Below are positions 15,999-23,981 of a stretch of 64,000 nucleotides of DNA, in pieces (the first letter of the stretch is position 1; each line of letters opens with the position of its first letter). The translations under genes and the position numbers were made by a program. Source of the DNA: CAZAMB01 sp964501365. Its GTDB lineage: Bacteria > Planctomycetota > Phycisphaerae > UBA1845. The notes beneath the pieces are model-generated. The model ran no database searches. It saw only the letters and a list, made by a program, of their open reading frames with translations, and was not told where the DNA came from. Location: positions 342,823-406,822 of the forward strand of contig CAZCST010000039.1 of assembly GCA_964501365.1 (NCBI GenBank), in the 5' to 3' direction.

Positions 15999-18464
15999 CT
16001 AGATCAACCGGCTGGCAACCTGATACGTGATGAGTGCCGCCACATAGGCCAGTCCCGTCATGTAGGCGAAGGCGATCGCCGGCCAGCGCCAGGAATTCGT
16101 CTCGCGTTTGATGACGGCCAACGTACCGCCGCACTGGCAGCAGAGGGCGAAGAAAACCATGATGGAGAGAGCCACGGCGATGTTGAACACCAGCCGCCCG
16201 TCGGGCCAGGTCGCCTTCTGAAGCTGGTCACGCAGGCCAGCCGAGTTTTCGTCCTGCTCGCCGCCCAGATTGTAGATCGTGCCCATCGTGGCGACGATGA
16301 CTTCGCGCGCGGGGAAGGCAGCAATGACCGCCGTCCCGATGCGCCAATCCCAACCGAGTGGCCGGACCAACGGCTCGATCCACTGCCCCATGCGCCCCAG
16401 CATGCTGTGCCGCAGAAACTCTCCCGATTCGTTGCGGTCGATTTCGCCGAGTCTGGCATCGAACGCACTATCGGCTGCATACACTTTCAATGCCGCGCTC
16501 CCCGCTGCACCGTGCCGGAAGGCGGCGTCGAGCCGGCTTGCATCGCTATGCGATTGGGCGGAAATCCACTCCGACGAATCAGCGGCAAGGTGGCGCTGTT
16601 CCACCTCCTGATCGAAGGATTTGTCGATTTGCTTCAGCTCGTCGAGTGTGGACCGGACGTCGGCGTCGGCGAGAAGATTGCTCTTGTTGGAGCCTGATTT
16701 CCAATCACCGGCGATGGTATCCACCATCGTCGCGTGCTGAGCACGGGCCTGATCGCGCATTGTATCGTGCGCCGTTGCAACGGCCGCGGAGCGTGGATAA
16801 TAGCCCAAAGCCCAGATGACGATCGTCACCGCGAAAATGAGCGTGCCCGCCGAAACGCAGAAAGCTTTGCCCTGTTCGTATACCCGGAAGAAAACCGTGC
16901 GAAGGGAAGGCCACTTGTACGCTGGAAGCTCCATGAGGAAGGACTGGACCGGTCCTTTGAACACGGTTTTCTTGAGAAAGAGCGCCACGGCGATTCCCAC
17001 CACCGTTCCGATCGCGTACATGCTCAATAGCGTGAAAGCCCGCAGGCTCAACAGCCCTCCGAAAATCATGGTCGAAGGAATGAACGCGCCGATGAAAAGC
17101 ACATAGACCGGTAACCGGGCGCTGCAACTCATGAGCGGGGCAATGAGAATAGTGACCAGCCGGTCGCGGCGGTCCTCGATTGTGCGCGTAGCCATGATTC
17201 CCGGCACCGCACATGCGAACGAAGAGAGGAGCGGAATAAACGCCTTGCCGGGCAGGCCGATCTTCGTCATCCAGCGATCGACCAGGAAGGCCGCACGGGC
17301 CATGTAACCGCAATCCTCGAGCAAAGCGATGAACAGGAACAAAACCAGAATCTGCGGCAGAAACACGAGCACCGCCCCCACGCCCGCGATGATGCCATCG
17401 GAAATCAGGCTTTGCACCGGCCCGACCGGAAGAACGCTGCCCACGGCGCTTCGCAAGAGAGAAAAGATGGCGTCGATTCCATCCATCATCGGCTGCGACC
17501 ATGCATAGATACTCTGGAAACAGGCGCCCATGACCACGATGAATACGGCCAGCCCCAGCATGGGGTGCGTCAGAACCCTGTCCACGCGTTCGGTCCGCGA
17601 GGCCCGCGTCGAACCGGCATCGTGAACGACGAGCTTTACCACGCGGTCGATCCACGCATAGCGGACCCGGGCCTCGACCTCCACCAGCGATTCGCCGGCG
17701 GAGGCAATTCTGCGGCGGCGCTCGGCCAGTTCCTCGGCCAGACCGAGTCCGCAGCGGGCAATCATGCGAGATTCGTGATACCCGCCGGGATTGAGCAACG
17801 TCTGCATGGCTTCGGCGCGGGCGGGCTGGGCAGGACCGGATCTGTTTGCGGAAATCGACCGGCATAAACCGTCCAGCTCTGCACAAACACATTCCGGAAA
17901 CGAAGCACAATGATGAGTTGCCGCCGAATCGGCCGCACTGACGATCATGCGCTGCAACGCTTCAATGCCTGCCCCGCGATTGGCGACCACCGGCGTCACC
18001 GGCACGCCGAGTTCATGCGTCAGCGCATGGACGTCAATGTCTATTCCGCGCGACGCGGCAATATCAGTCATGTTCAGGGCGACAATGACGGGAATCCCCA
18101 GCTCCAGAAGCTGTGTGGTAAAAAACAGGTTTCGCCCGAGGTTGGCCGCATCCACAACATTGATGATGACGTCGGGCAGCTTGTCGTGTTGTCCCAGGAG
18201 CGCATCGAGCACAACCGATTCGTCGATGGCATTGGCGGCCAGACTGTACGTCCCCGGAAGGTCGGTAATTTCAATGCGCGGCCCGCCCAGGTCCGATCGC
18301 AACCAACCCGTGTGACGATCGACCGTGACGCCGGGATAGTTCCCGACGCGCTGGCGAAAGCCGGTGAGCGCATTAAAGATGGTGCTTTTTCCGCAATTGG
18401 GATTGCCGGCCAGTACGACCGTCTTCGTGCGGCTGGGGTTGTGAACTGGCAACGGCTTGAGCAT
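15999..18464 (-). CDS. feoB: Ferrous iron transporter FeoB
   Basis: An 821-residue inner-membrane Fe(II) uptake protein. The N-terminal G domain has G1 'GNPNCGKSTIFNALTG' (residues about 20-35), the Thr of G2 in 'GNYPGVTVD', G3 'DLPGTYSL' and G4 'NMTD'. A linker helix region is followed by the Gate/core membrane domain, including 'LPQILVLFLFIALLEDCGYM', 'FACAVPGIMATRTI' and 'PLMSCSARLPVYVLFIGAF'. A soluble insertion of roughly 130-150 residues, rich in Ala, Asp and Ser ('AHDTMRDQARAQHATMVDTI' onwards), separates late membrane segments, so the protein is longer than the E. coli form (773). It lies 17 bp downstream of feoA and is presumably co-transcribed. Confidence 0.95.
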   Translation of the reverse strand: MLKPLPVHNPSRTKTVVLAGNPNCGKSTIFNALTGFRQRVGNYPGVTVDRHTGWLRSDLGGPRIEITDLPGTYSLAANAIDESVVLDALLGQHDKLPDVIINVVDAANLGRNLFFTTQLLELGIPVIVALNMTDIAASRGIDIDVHALTHELGVPVTPVVANRGAGIEALQRMIVSAADSAATHHCASFPECVCAELDGLCRSISANRSGPAQPARAEAMQTLLNPGGYHESRMIARCGLGLAEELAERRRRIASAGESLVEVEARVRYAWIDRVVKLVVHDAGSTRASRTERVDRVLTHPMLGLAVFIVVMGACFQSIYAWSQPMMDGIDAIFSLLRSAVGSVLPVGPVQSLISDGIIAGVGAVLVFLPQILVLFLFIALLEDCGYMARAAFLVDRWMTKIGLPGKAFIPLLSSFACAVPGIMATRTIEDRRDRLVTILIAPLMSCSARLPVYVLFIGAFIPSTMIFGGLLSLRAFTLLSMYAIGTVVGIAVALFLKKTVFKGPVQSFLMELPAYKWPSLRTVFFRVYEQGKAFCVSAGTLIFAVTIVIWALGYYPRSAAVATAHDTMRDQARAQHATMVDTIAGDWKSGSNKSNLLADADVRSTLDELKQIDKSFDQEVEQRHLAADSSEWISAQSHSDASRLDAAFRHGAAGSAALKVYAADSAFDARLGEIDRNESGEFLRHSMLGRMGQWIEPLVRPLGWDWRIGTAVIAAFPAREVIVATMGTIYNLGGEQDENSAGLRDQLQKATWPDGRLVFNIAVALSIMVFFALCCQCGGTLAVIKRETNSWRWPAIAFAYMTGLAYVAALITYQVASRLI

Positions 18465-18481
18465 GGATTTGTACGAATGTC

Positions 18482-18775
18482 CTAGGGCTGGGGGCGATCG
18501 GGTTCGCTGACCGCCTCAACGTCAGCCGCCGCCGAATCTACGAGCACGCAATTCTGGTTGGCCCCCCCCAATCCGACAAACGTGCCCCCGATCCCTACGA
18601 TACAAGGATTGCCCCTCCGGACCATGCGGACGCGGGCCCCCGGCACGAACCCCATGTCCGCCAGTCGTTTGGCCGAAAGATGCTCCGCATGAATCCCAAC
18701 GATGATGCTCGAGCTCCCCGTCCTGAGACTGCGAACAGGGATCTTTGTAAGAGATGTCGATGCTGAATCGGCCAT
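18482..18775 (-). CDS. feoA: FeoA domain protein
   Basis: A 97-residue SH3-like protein. The core 'HLSAKRLADMGFVPGARVRM' followed by 'GNPCIVGIGGTFVGLG' is the FeoA signature. FeoA is a small cytoplasmic partner needed for full FeoB activity. First gene of the feo operon, ending 17 bp before feoB. The C-terminal tail beyond the domain (about 20 acidic residues) is not conserved. Confidence 0.9.
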   Translation of the reverse strand: MADSASTSLTKIPVRSLRTGSSSIIVGIHAEHLSAKRLADMGFVPGARVRMVRRGNPCIVGIGGTFVGLGGANQNCVLVDSAAADVEAVSEPDRPQP

Positions 18776-19003
18776 TGTCCTTGTTGCACGCCAATCGGCC
18801 AGGAACGGGCGTCCGCAGGCCGATCACCATTTCCACCCGTAACTCCCTTGTGTACTATTTGAGTATATCAGAAAGTGTCATTTCGTCCACTCGGAGGCTC
18901 CCTAACCTATCCAAAACGCAATCGTTATGACGATGATCCGTACAATAGACGTGCCGCGAACCCCAGTTCGCGCGGACTCTCTCCATGCGGTCCGAGGCGT
19001 TTT

Positions 19004-19714
19004 ATGATCCGAACCGGAAAGTTTATCTTCGCCGCCTCACTGCCCGTCATCGGTGCCGGCCTGATGTACACCACGCTGCGGTCCTGGGATATCCGCAAAC
19101 TCACGGCCCAGGTTGCTGAACTCGAGGAGCAGCGCGAGCAACTCCGCACGTTTATTTCCCGGCTTAAGGCCTCCCGTCGCGTAGCCCAGGCCGACGTGCT
19201 CCAGCAATACCTCGATGAGAACGGCCGGTTGATCAGTGTCATTCGCTGGAACCAGATCGGGCTGGATGGAACGCTGGAAGTGCCACAAACCATCGAAGCC
19301 GTCGGCCGCCTGGTTTACTTTGAAGCTGCCACCATCAAGTTTGATCAGGACGCTGTCGGCCAGGGCGACGCGGAAAAGGGTGCAAGCCTTGCGCTTTTCC
19401 GCCGCATCTTCGGCGAGGATCAGGCGGCTTCCTCGACCGGAAATCTGGAGCAGCGCTCCACGCCGCCGACACCGGATGGCCGCCCGGCAAGCGACTTCGA
19501 GCAGAAGCTCTGGAAGCTTTTCTGGCAGATGATGGACAACCCCAAGCTACAGGATCAATTCGGCGTCCGGGTTGCGCAGGTCGAGGCCCCCGCCGTTGTC
19601 CTCAAGGCCGGCCAGGTTTGGGAGGTCAGCCTCGATGCGGCTGGTGGACTCAACCTCCGTCTAATCGCGCAGCGCAGCGTCTCACCCTCCTCAACACCCG
19701 GAAACGAATCGTAG
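19004..19714 (+). CDS. Membrane-anchored coiled-coil protein, unknown function
   Basis: Starting from ATG 19004 gives a 236-residue protein with an N-terminal membrane helix ('FIFAASLPVIGAGLMYTTL'), a short coiled coil ('LTAQVAELEEQREQLRTFIS', residues about 30-60) and a soluble remainder predicted to lie outside the cytoplasm. The topology resembles FtsB/FtsL- or PilN-like bitopic proteins, but there is no sequence match to claim. The upstream extension to 18875 lacks a signal and is probably untranslated. It is monocistronic and divergent from the feo operon. I do not recognise the family. Confidence 0.68.
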   Translation: MIRTGKFIFAASLPVIGAGLMYTTLRSWDIRKLTAQVAELEEQREQLRTFISRLKASRRVAQADVLQQYLDENGRLISVIRWNQIGLDGTLEVPQTIEAVGRLVYFEAATIKFDQDAVGQGDAEKGASLALFRRIFGEDQAASSTGNLEQRSTPPTPDGRPASDFEQKLWKLFWQMMDNPKLQDQFGVRVAQVEAPAVVLKAGQVWEVSLDAAGGLNLRLIAQRSVSPSSTPGNES

Positions 19715-19715
19715 G

Positions 19716-19732
19716 TCGGGTAATCGACCCGA
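19716..19732. repeat. Small hairpin 'TCGGGT-AATCG-ACCCGA'
   Basis: A 6-bp perfect stem directly after the stop codon of the preceding gene. A weak terminator or a dispersed repeat; no T-run follows. Confidence 0.35.
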
Positions 19733-19822
19733 TACGAGCCCCGTGGAAAAAGATAATGAAGCCGGAGATCGAGCTGTGTCCCAGGCTGGACGAATGGTGC
19801 CTGTCACCTGCGTCAGTCCGGA

Positions 19823-19906
19823 CTACGCCGTCTGGATCAGGAAGTCCAGCAGACCATAGGAGATGGCGAGGTACAGTGCGATGAACCAGACAAAAAGATT
19901 GGGCAT
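19823..19906 (-). CDS. 27-residue hydrophobic membrane peptide (second of a tandem pair)
   Basis: ATG at 19906 is preceded by 'GGAG' seven bases upstream and the frame ends in TAG at 19823. The product starts 'MPNLFVWFIALYLAISYG' and ends 'LDFLIQTA': one membrane helix with almost no charge. It begins 34 bp after the stop of another 27-codon ORF of the same length, and both follow the rhodanese/DoxX genes on the same strand. Too short for usual gene callers. No family recognised; small subunits or regulators of membrane complexes are typical roles for such peptides, which is inference. Confidence 0.55.
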   Translation of the reverse strand: MPNLFVWFIALYLAISYGLLDFLIQTA

Positions 19907-19940
19907 GGTAATTCTCCGTGCATTTCTTGAGGCTGGGGTG

Positions 19941-20024
19941 TCACGCAGTGCGGACCAGTCCAACCATCGTCGTCAGGTAGATCAACCCAAAAAACACAAT
20001 CGCTCCGATGATTCGTTCGAACAA
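19941..20024 (-). CDS. 27-residue hydrophobic membrane peptide (first of a tandem pair)
   Basis: TTG start at 20024 with a strong 'AAGGAG' Shine-Dalgarno site six bases upstream; TGA at 19941. The product starts 'MFERIIGAIVFFGLIYLTTM' and ends 'VGLVRTA', a single membrane helix with charged residues at each end. It lies 58 bp after the DoxX-like gene and 34 bp before a second 27-codon membrane peptide that ends similarly (x-T-A). The combination of a good ribosome site, exact tandem layout and membrane character argues for real genes. Function unknown. Confidence 0.58.
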   Translation of the reverse strand: MFERIIGAIVFFGLIYLTTMVGLVRTA

Positions 20025-20082
20025 GTCAGGCTCCTTCCTGCCTAGGCCAACCAAGGTATGTATCGGCAATTTGTGCCCTGAC

Positions 20083-20727
20083 TCAAGCAGCGGATGGGAT
20101 CGTCGGAGGAGTTGCGCAGCTATTGCAAAGGCCGGCCTGGGACCGTTTCACGCGGTAGGCGCAGAAATGGCAATAGCGCGTTGGTGCGGTGCGGCGCTCG
20201 AAAAACATGGACAGGCAGAAGCGGCGCGAATTGGACAACAGGGCCCCCACAGACAGCAGGAACAGCCCCGTGTTTTTCAGCAGCTTGGACCAGATGACCT
20301 CCACTCCGGTGCCACAGCCGCAGTCGAACTTAATATCGAAAAAGGATTGCGGTGTCTCGCGCTGGACTTCCAACGCCCGCAGGTACACCGCCGGTGTGAA
20401 CACGGCCAGCATGATGATGAGGCTGAGGGCCGCTCCCCGAATGTGAAGACCAAGCAGAAGCGCCGTGCCCGCGAAAATCTCCATCCACGGAAGTACGACC
20501 GCCGAGAGGTTCAAGTAAATCCCCGGTGTGTCGGGCAGCATGTGGTATTGGCGTATCGCCTTCATGAACGCGATCGGGTCGGCCAGCTTGTTGCTGCCCA
20601 TGTAAATGAAGATGAGTCCGACGACGATTCGAATGGCCAGCAACGGCAGACCCGTCCGATCGGCGCGGCGAAGGGCGCCAAGCGAAGCGGCGGTGGAGGG
20701 ATTCAAATCCTGTTTCATACCAGACAC
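20083..20727 (-). CDS. DoxX/MauE-like redox-associated membrane protein with Cys-rich tail
   Basis: A 214-residue protein with four membrane helices typical of the DoxX/MauE group: 'LLAIRIVVGLIFIYMGSNKL', 'LNLSAVVLPWMEIFAGTALL', 'GAALSLIIMLAVFTPAVYLR' and 'NTGLFLLSVGALL'. Between helices three and four is 'FDCGCGTG', like the CGCFG motif of MauE-type proteins that work with thiol-disulfide partners. The C-terminal tail adds 'CHFC' and 'CNSC' eleven residues apart, a possible metal knuckle not usual for the family. It follows a rhodanese-domain gene (gap 61 bp, with a hairpin repeat) and is followed by two tiny membrane ORFs. Confidence 0.78.
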   Translation of the reverse strand: MSGMKQDLNPSTAASLGALRRADRTGLPLLAIRIVVGLIFIYMGSNKLADPIAFMKAIRQYHMLPDTPGIYLNLSAVVLPWMEIFAGTALLLGLHIRGAALSLIIMLAVFTPAVYLRALEVQRETPQSFFDIKFDCGCGTGVEVIWSKLLKNTGLFLLSVGALLSNSRRFCLSMFFERRTAPTRYCHFCAYRVKRSQAGLCNSCATPPTIPSAA

Positions 20728-20757
20728 AGTCCCTGCAAGTTTGTGATCCCCCTCTTT

Positions 20758-20776
20758 CCCCCCTTATTAAGGGGGG
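20758..20776. repeat. GC-rich hairpin repeat 'CCCCCCTTA...TAAGGGGGG'
   Basis: A perfect palindrome between the rhodanese and DoxX-like genes, flanked by 'AGCCT' on the reverse strand. It belongs to the same class as the two copies read in frame in the gene at the right edge (63633-63651 and 63701-63721). Confidence 0.6.
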
Positions 20777-20788
20777 AGGCTGACTGCT

Positions 20789-21457
20789 TTATTTGCTCCC
20801 GCCTTCAACCGGGAATTTGGCCTCCAACCATTCCTTCCAGCCGCCTTCAAAGAGATAGACGGCCTCAGTCGGTACGCCGGCCTCCGTAAGTTCGCGGCAC
20901 ATGAAGATGCTGTCTTCGCAATCGCCCCCTCCGCAATACACAATCACTTTTTCCGCCCCGCCTGCGGCGGCCTGCACGCGGCCAAGGCATCGCTTGGCTT
21001 CATACGGAAAACACTGCATCGCGCCGGGAATGTGTCCTTCTGCAAAATGTTCGTCATCGCGGGCGTCCACGAAAATGTTGAGGCCCTGTTTGGTCTGCGG
21101 GTCGTCAAGCACTGCTTTGACTTCGACAAGCTTAATGGTTTGGAAGTCGTGCTCGAGATGTTTTTTTGGAGCGCCGGGTGCCGCTACATCCGTCGCTTTT
21201 TCGGCCTTGGTGACAGGTGGAGCCTGCGCCGCTGATTTCGCAGGCATTTCGGGCGGGGTGTTCACAGGAGGTTTGGGCTTGTCTCCACTGGTTTTTGGGG
21301 GAGTCGATGGTTGAGCCGTCGGTGCGCCCTTATCAAAATAGTTCTTGGCCAGTTCGATGGATTTGCGTTCGCGCACCGCGTTGGCGGCCAGTGCAACGCC
21401 GACGCTAGCGACCGTGAGCAAGATAAGTTCGACGACTGCTTGTTTGACCATCGTCAT
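20789..21457 (-). CDS. Membrane-anchored rhodanese-like sulfurtransferase
   Basis: A 222-residue protein with an N-terminal membrane helix ('VVELILLTVASVGVALAANA'), a Pro/Ala/Lys-rich linker of about 70 residues and a single C-terminal rhodanese domain: 'LNIFVDARDDEHFAEGHIPG' (entry motif), 'VIVYCGGGDCEDS' (active-site Cys loop) and 'AVYLFEGGWKEW'. The domain probably faces the periplasm. It is upstream of the DoxX/MauE-like gene, a pairing often seen in planctomycetes and other bacteria and consistent with a sulfane or thiol redox role outside the cytoplasm. Confidence 0.85.
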   Translation of the reverse strand: MTMVKQAVVELILLTVASVGVALAANAVRERKSIELAKNYFDKGAPTAQPSTPPKTSGDKPKPPVNTPPEMPAKSAAQAPPVTKAEKATDVAAPGAPKKHLEHDFQTIKLVEVKAVLDDPQTKQGLNIFVDARDDEHFAEGHIPGAMQCFPYEAKRCLGRVQAAAGGAEKVIVYCGGGDCEDSIFMCRELTEAGVPTEAVYLFEGGWKEWLEAKFPVEGGSK

Positions 21458-21642
21458 GATTCAGCCTCCTCGTCCGACGGCGGCATTGGGTGCCGCGTGA
21501 CCCGGGCAATTCGATCATCCATTTTACGCGGCACAGGGTCAACGCAAGGCCCGTTTCCGTTACGGCAAGGTGACAGGAAATATGAACAGGACCCGTAATC
21601 AAGTCGGTCTCCCGGTCCATTTCAAGGCGCATTCTCGACGGC

Positions 21643-22773
21643 TCAATTTCTGGCGAATCGAGACGCGCTGAGGAATTGGATGGGCTCGCTGGTTCGGCCG
21701 GTCGTCACAAAGTCGGCGAGGACGGAACCCACGACCGAGGCGAACTTGAAGCCGTGGCCGCTGAATCCGCAGGCGACAAAGACATTTTCGTGGTTGGGGT
21801 GGCGGTCAATGACGAAATGTTCGTCGGGTGTCATGGTGTACATGCATACGGAGTGTTTGATGATTTTGTTTGTGGCGGCAGGCAGATGCGCTTCGATGAA
21901 TTTTGCAAGCGGGGCCAGATCCTCGTCGTGGAGATTGCGATCGAGGGTTTCAGGTCGATCCACAGGTTGTCCTCCGCTGTGTTCGCCGACTTTGGCAGTG
22001 CGGCCATCCAATGAGGGAAAACCATAGAAAAACCCTGTGGGCGTATCGAAGCAGAAAACCGGCGAACCATTGGCGACGCAGAAATCGGAGTTGGTTGTTT
22101 CGTACCACGCGACGACTTTTCGTCGCACGGCGAGCGAAACGCCAAGATCTTTCATCAATTGGCCCGTCCACGCGCCGCCGCAGACAATCAAATGCCTAGC
22201 TCGATAAGCCTGCGAATCCGTCACCACTTCGACCCTGCCGCTGGTGGCCGACCAGGACCGGACGGTTTCACCAAATCGCAGATGTGCGCCGCCGGCCTGG
22301 GCAAGCTCGATATGCGTGCGAACACAGCTTTCCACTTCGAGAAAACCCGCATCGGATTCAAAGAGAATGGTCATGTCCGGCGCAGCCCGCAAGCCCGGAA
22401 ATCGCCGAGCCGAATCGGCATGGGAAACAGTTTCGATGTCGAGCCGGTGCGCCGCTGCGGCGCGCAAGACTCCGTCGATCATCGCGCCAGGCCGCTGCCC
22501 TGCAAGAAACAACCCGGTACGATGAAACAGTTTCCTTGCGGAAGCCGCTTCGAGCTCATTCCAAAGCGCATACGCGCGGGAAACCAGCGGAACGTAGTCG
22601 GGATGTTCAAAATAGGCCCGGCGGATCAGCCTCGAACCGCCATGGGAACTACCCTGGTCGTGGGCGATACCGAATTGCTCGAGTCCAAGAACTCTGCCAC
22701 CGCGTCGCGCCAGGTGCCACAGCGCGGCACTACCCATGCCGCCCAGACCGAGAATGATTGCGTCATAGACCAT
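21643..22773 (-). CDS. Monomeric sarcosine oxidase / N-methyl-L-tryptophan oxidase-like flavoprotein
   Basis: A 376-residue FAD-dependent amine oxidase. The N-terminus 'YDAIILGLGGMGSAALWHLA' is the dinucleotide-binding fold, 'GLEQFGIAHDQGSSHGGSRL' is diagnostic of the monomeric sarcosine oxidase/SolA group, and the C-terminal 'FVACGFSGHGFKFASVVG' completes the FAD site. The Cys in 'HSVCMYTMTPDEHF' is at the place of the covalent flavin Cys of the family. It would oxidatively demethylate N-methyl amino acids, producing formaldehyde and hydrogen peroxide. ATG 22773 is preferred; a TTG 15 bases earlier lies within a short direct repeat ('ATGTGGTAATCTGG' twice). Confidence 0.87.
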   Translation of the reverse strand: MVYDAIILGLGGMGSAALWHLARRGGRVLGLEQFGIAHDQGSSHGGSRLIRRAYFEHPDYVPLVSRAYALWNELEAASARKLFHRTGLFLAGQRPGAMIDGVLRAAAAHRLDIETVSHADSARRFPGLRAAPDMTILFESDAGFLEVESCVRTHIELAQAGGAHLRFGETVRSWSATSGRVEVVTDSQAYRARHLIVCGGAWTGQLMKDLGVSLAVRRKVVAWYETTNSDFCVANGSPVFCFDTPTGFFYGFPSLDGRTAKVGEHSGGQPVDRPETLDRNLHDEDLAPLAKFIEAHLPAATNKIIKHSVCMYTMTPDEHFVIDRHPNHENVFVACGFSGHGFKFASVVGSVLADFVTTGRTSEPIQFLSASRFARN

Positions 22774-22827
22774 GTGGTAATCTGGCAATGTGGTAATCTG
22801 GTGTTTGGATGATGGTTCGTGACATGA

Positions 22828-23292
22828 TTACTTTCCCACGCGAACAATTTTGGGGTTTTCGAATACAAGATAATCGGAGTAGCTCATCTGAATCGAAACG
22901 GTATGGCTGCCGGCGTTGAAGTTGATCCGCTCGTTGTCCGCCAGACGGTCGTCGCAATAGGTTGGCAGACTGAAAAGGCTTCCAAACGGCGGGATCGAGC
23001 CGGGTGTCAGGCCCGTGATTTGCAGCACTTCGTCCTTGTCGGCGAAGCGGATGCGCCGCGTTCCGAGTACTTCCCGAAGGGCCGCACTATCCAGCGACAA
23101 GTCCGCCGGAAGGACGACCATCAGAAATGTTTCGCCGCCCTTGATGATGAGCGCCTTGGCTCCGCTATGCAGGGAAACGCCGCGGACTGCGGCGGCCTCG
23201 GCACTGGTATAAACGGCCTCGTGCTGAGTTGTTTGAAAGTTGATGGCGCGGGTGTGAAGGGCGGCAGAGAGTCGTTCGAGGACATCGCTCAT
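22828..23292 (-). CDS. YbaK/ProX-type aminoacyl-tRNA deacylase
   Basis: A 154-residue protein of the YbaK/aminoacyl-tRNA editing fold. 'VYTSAEAAAVRGVSLHSGAK', 'ALIIKGGETFLMVVLPAD' (the active-site Lys lies in 'AKALIIK') and 'GLTPGSIPPFGSLF' are characteristic. Family members hydrolyse mischarged tRNA in trans, for example Ala- or Cys-tRNA(Pro). ATG 23292 starts the conserved region; the longer frame to 23421 would overlap nrdR. The gene is 52 bp downstream of nrdR on the same strand. The substrate aminoacyl-tRNA is not determined. Confidence 0.82.
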   Translation of the reverse strand: MSDVLERLSAALHTRAINFQTTQHEAVYTSAEAAAVRGVSLHSGAKALIIKGGETFLMVVLPADLSLDSAALREVLGTRRIRFADKDEVLQITGLTPGSIPPFGSLFSLPTYCDDRLADNERINFNAGSHTVSIQMSYSDYLVFENPKIVRVGK

Positions 23293-23344
23293 ATTGTTTT
23301 TCGCGGCCGCGCGAACGGATATTCGCCGCCCGTCCTGGTTATCC

Positions 23345-23842
23345 CTACTCGCCAAAAAGCGGTTGCTGGTCGGGACTGTCGTGCGCAGCGCGGGCCCGGA
23401 CTTCCGTAATTTCCTCGACAAACTGATCGACGGTGGCGAACTTTCGATGCACGCTCATGAATCGCACGTAGCCGACCGGGCTGAGTCGTCGCAGATGCAT
23501 TCCCACGTACTGCCCGATTTCTTCCGTCGAAATCTCGCGGTCGTGCCCATTGAAAATCTCACCTTCCACTTTGTCGACGAGACCCTGGATCTGTTCGGGA
23601 GTCACGCCGAGTTTGGAGCAGGCCCGCTCAATGCCGCTTACGATGTTGTCGCGATTGTAGGGTACACGCTCCCCGTCGGCCTTGATGACCGCAAGCCGCA
23701 GTTCCTCCTCAACCCGCTCCTTGGTGGTGAATCTTCGGTTGCACTTGAGGCAAACGCGGCGGCGGCGTATGGCGATTCCGGATTCGGTGAGTCGAGAATC
23801 GATGACCTTGTTTTCCGTGTGCTTGCAGCTTGGACACAGCAT
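23345..23842 (-). CDS. nrdR: Transcriptional repressor NrdR
   Basis: ATG 23842 begins 'MLCPSCKHTENKVIDSRLT', the zinc ribbon of NrdR; the second CxxC is 'CLKCNRRFTTKERV'. An ATP-cone domain follows ('LAVIKADGERVPYNRDNIVS'). The 165-residue length fits the family (about 150-165). NrdR senses ATP/dATP and represses ribonucleotide reductase genes through tandem NrdR boxes; none was seen here and no nrd genes are in the window. Probably co-transcribed with the downstream YbaK-like gene. Confidence 0.95.
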   Translation of the reverse strand: MLCPSCKHTENKVIDSRLTESGIAIRRRRVCLKCNRRFTTKERVEEELRLAVIKADGERVPYNRDNIVSGIERACSKLGVTPEQIQGLVDKVEGEIFNGHDREISTEEIGQYVGMHLRRLSPVGYVRFMSVHRKFATVDQFVEEITEVRARAAHDSPDQQPLFGE

Positions 23843-23981
23843 AGGCTCGCCCGGACTTTCCGCCGGCCAGAAGTCGCAGGCGCGGTTCATGGAAGTATGT
23901 GCCGGCGCAACGCGTTTTTGGCCGCCGCAAGCCTACCCGCGTGAAGTTGAGTGTCAAATCGAATGCGGTATAACCTGACTT

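Noticed and set aside
18776..18874. Possible Fur or DtxR-type operator before feoA
   Set aside because: The AT-rich stretch near 18851-18880 is not palindromic enough to match either consensus.
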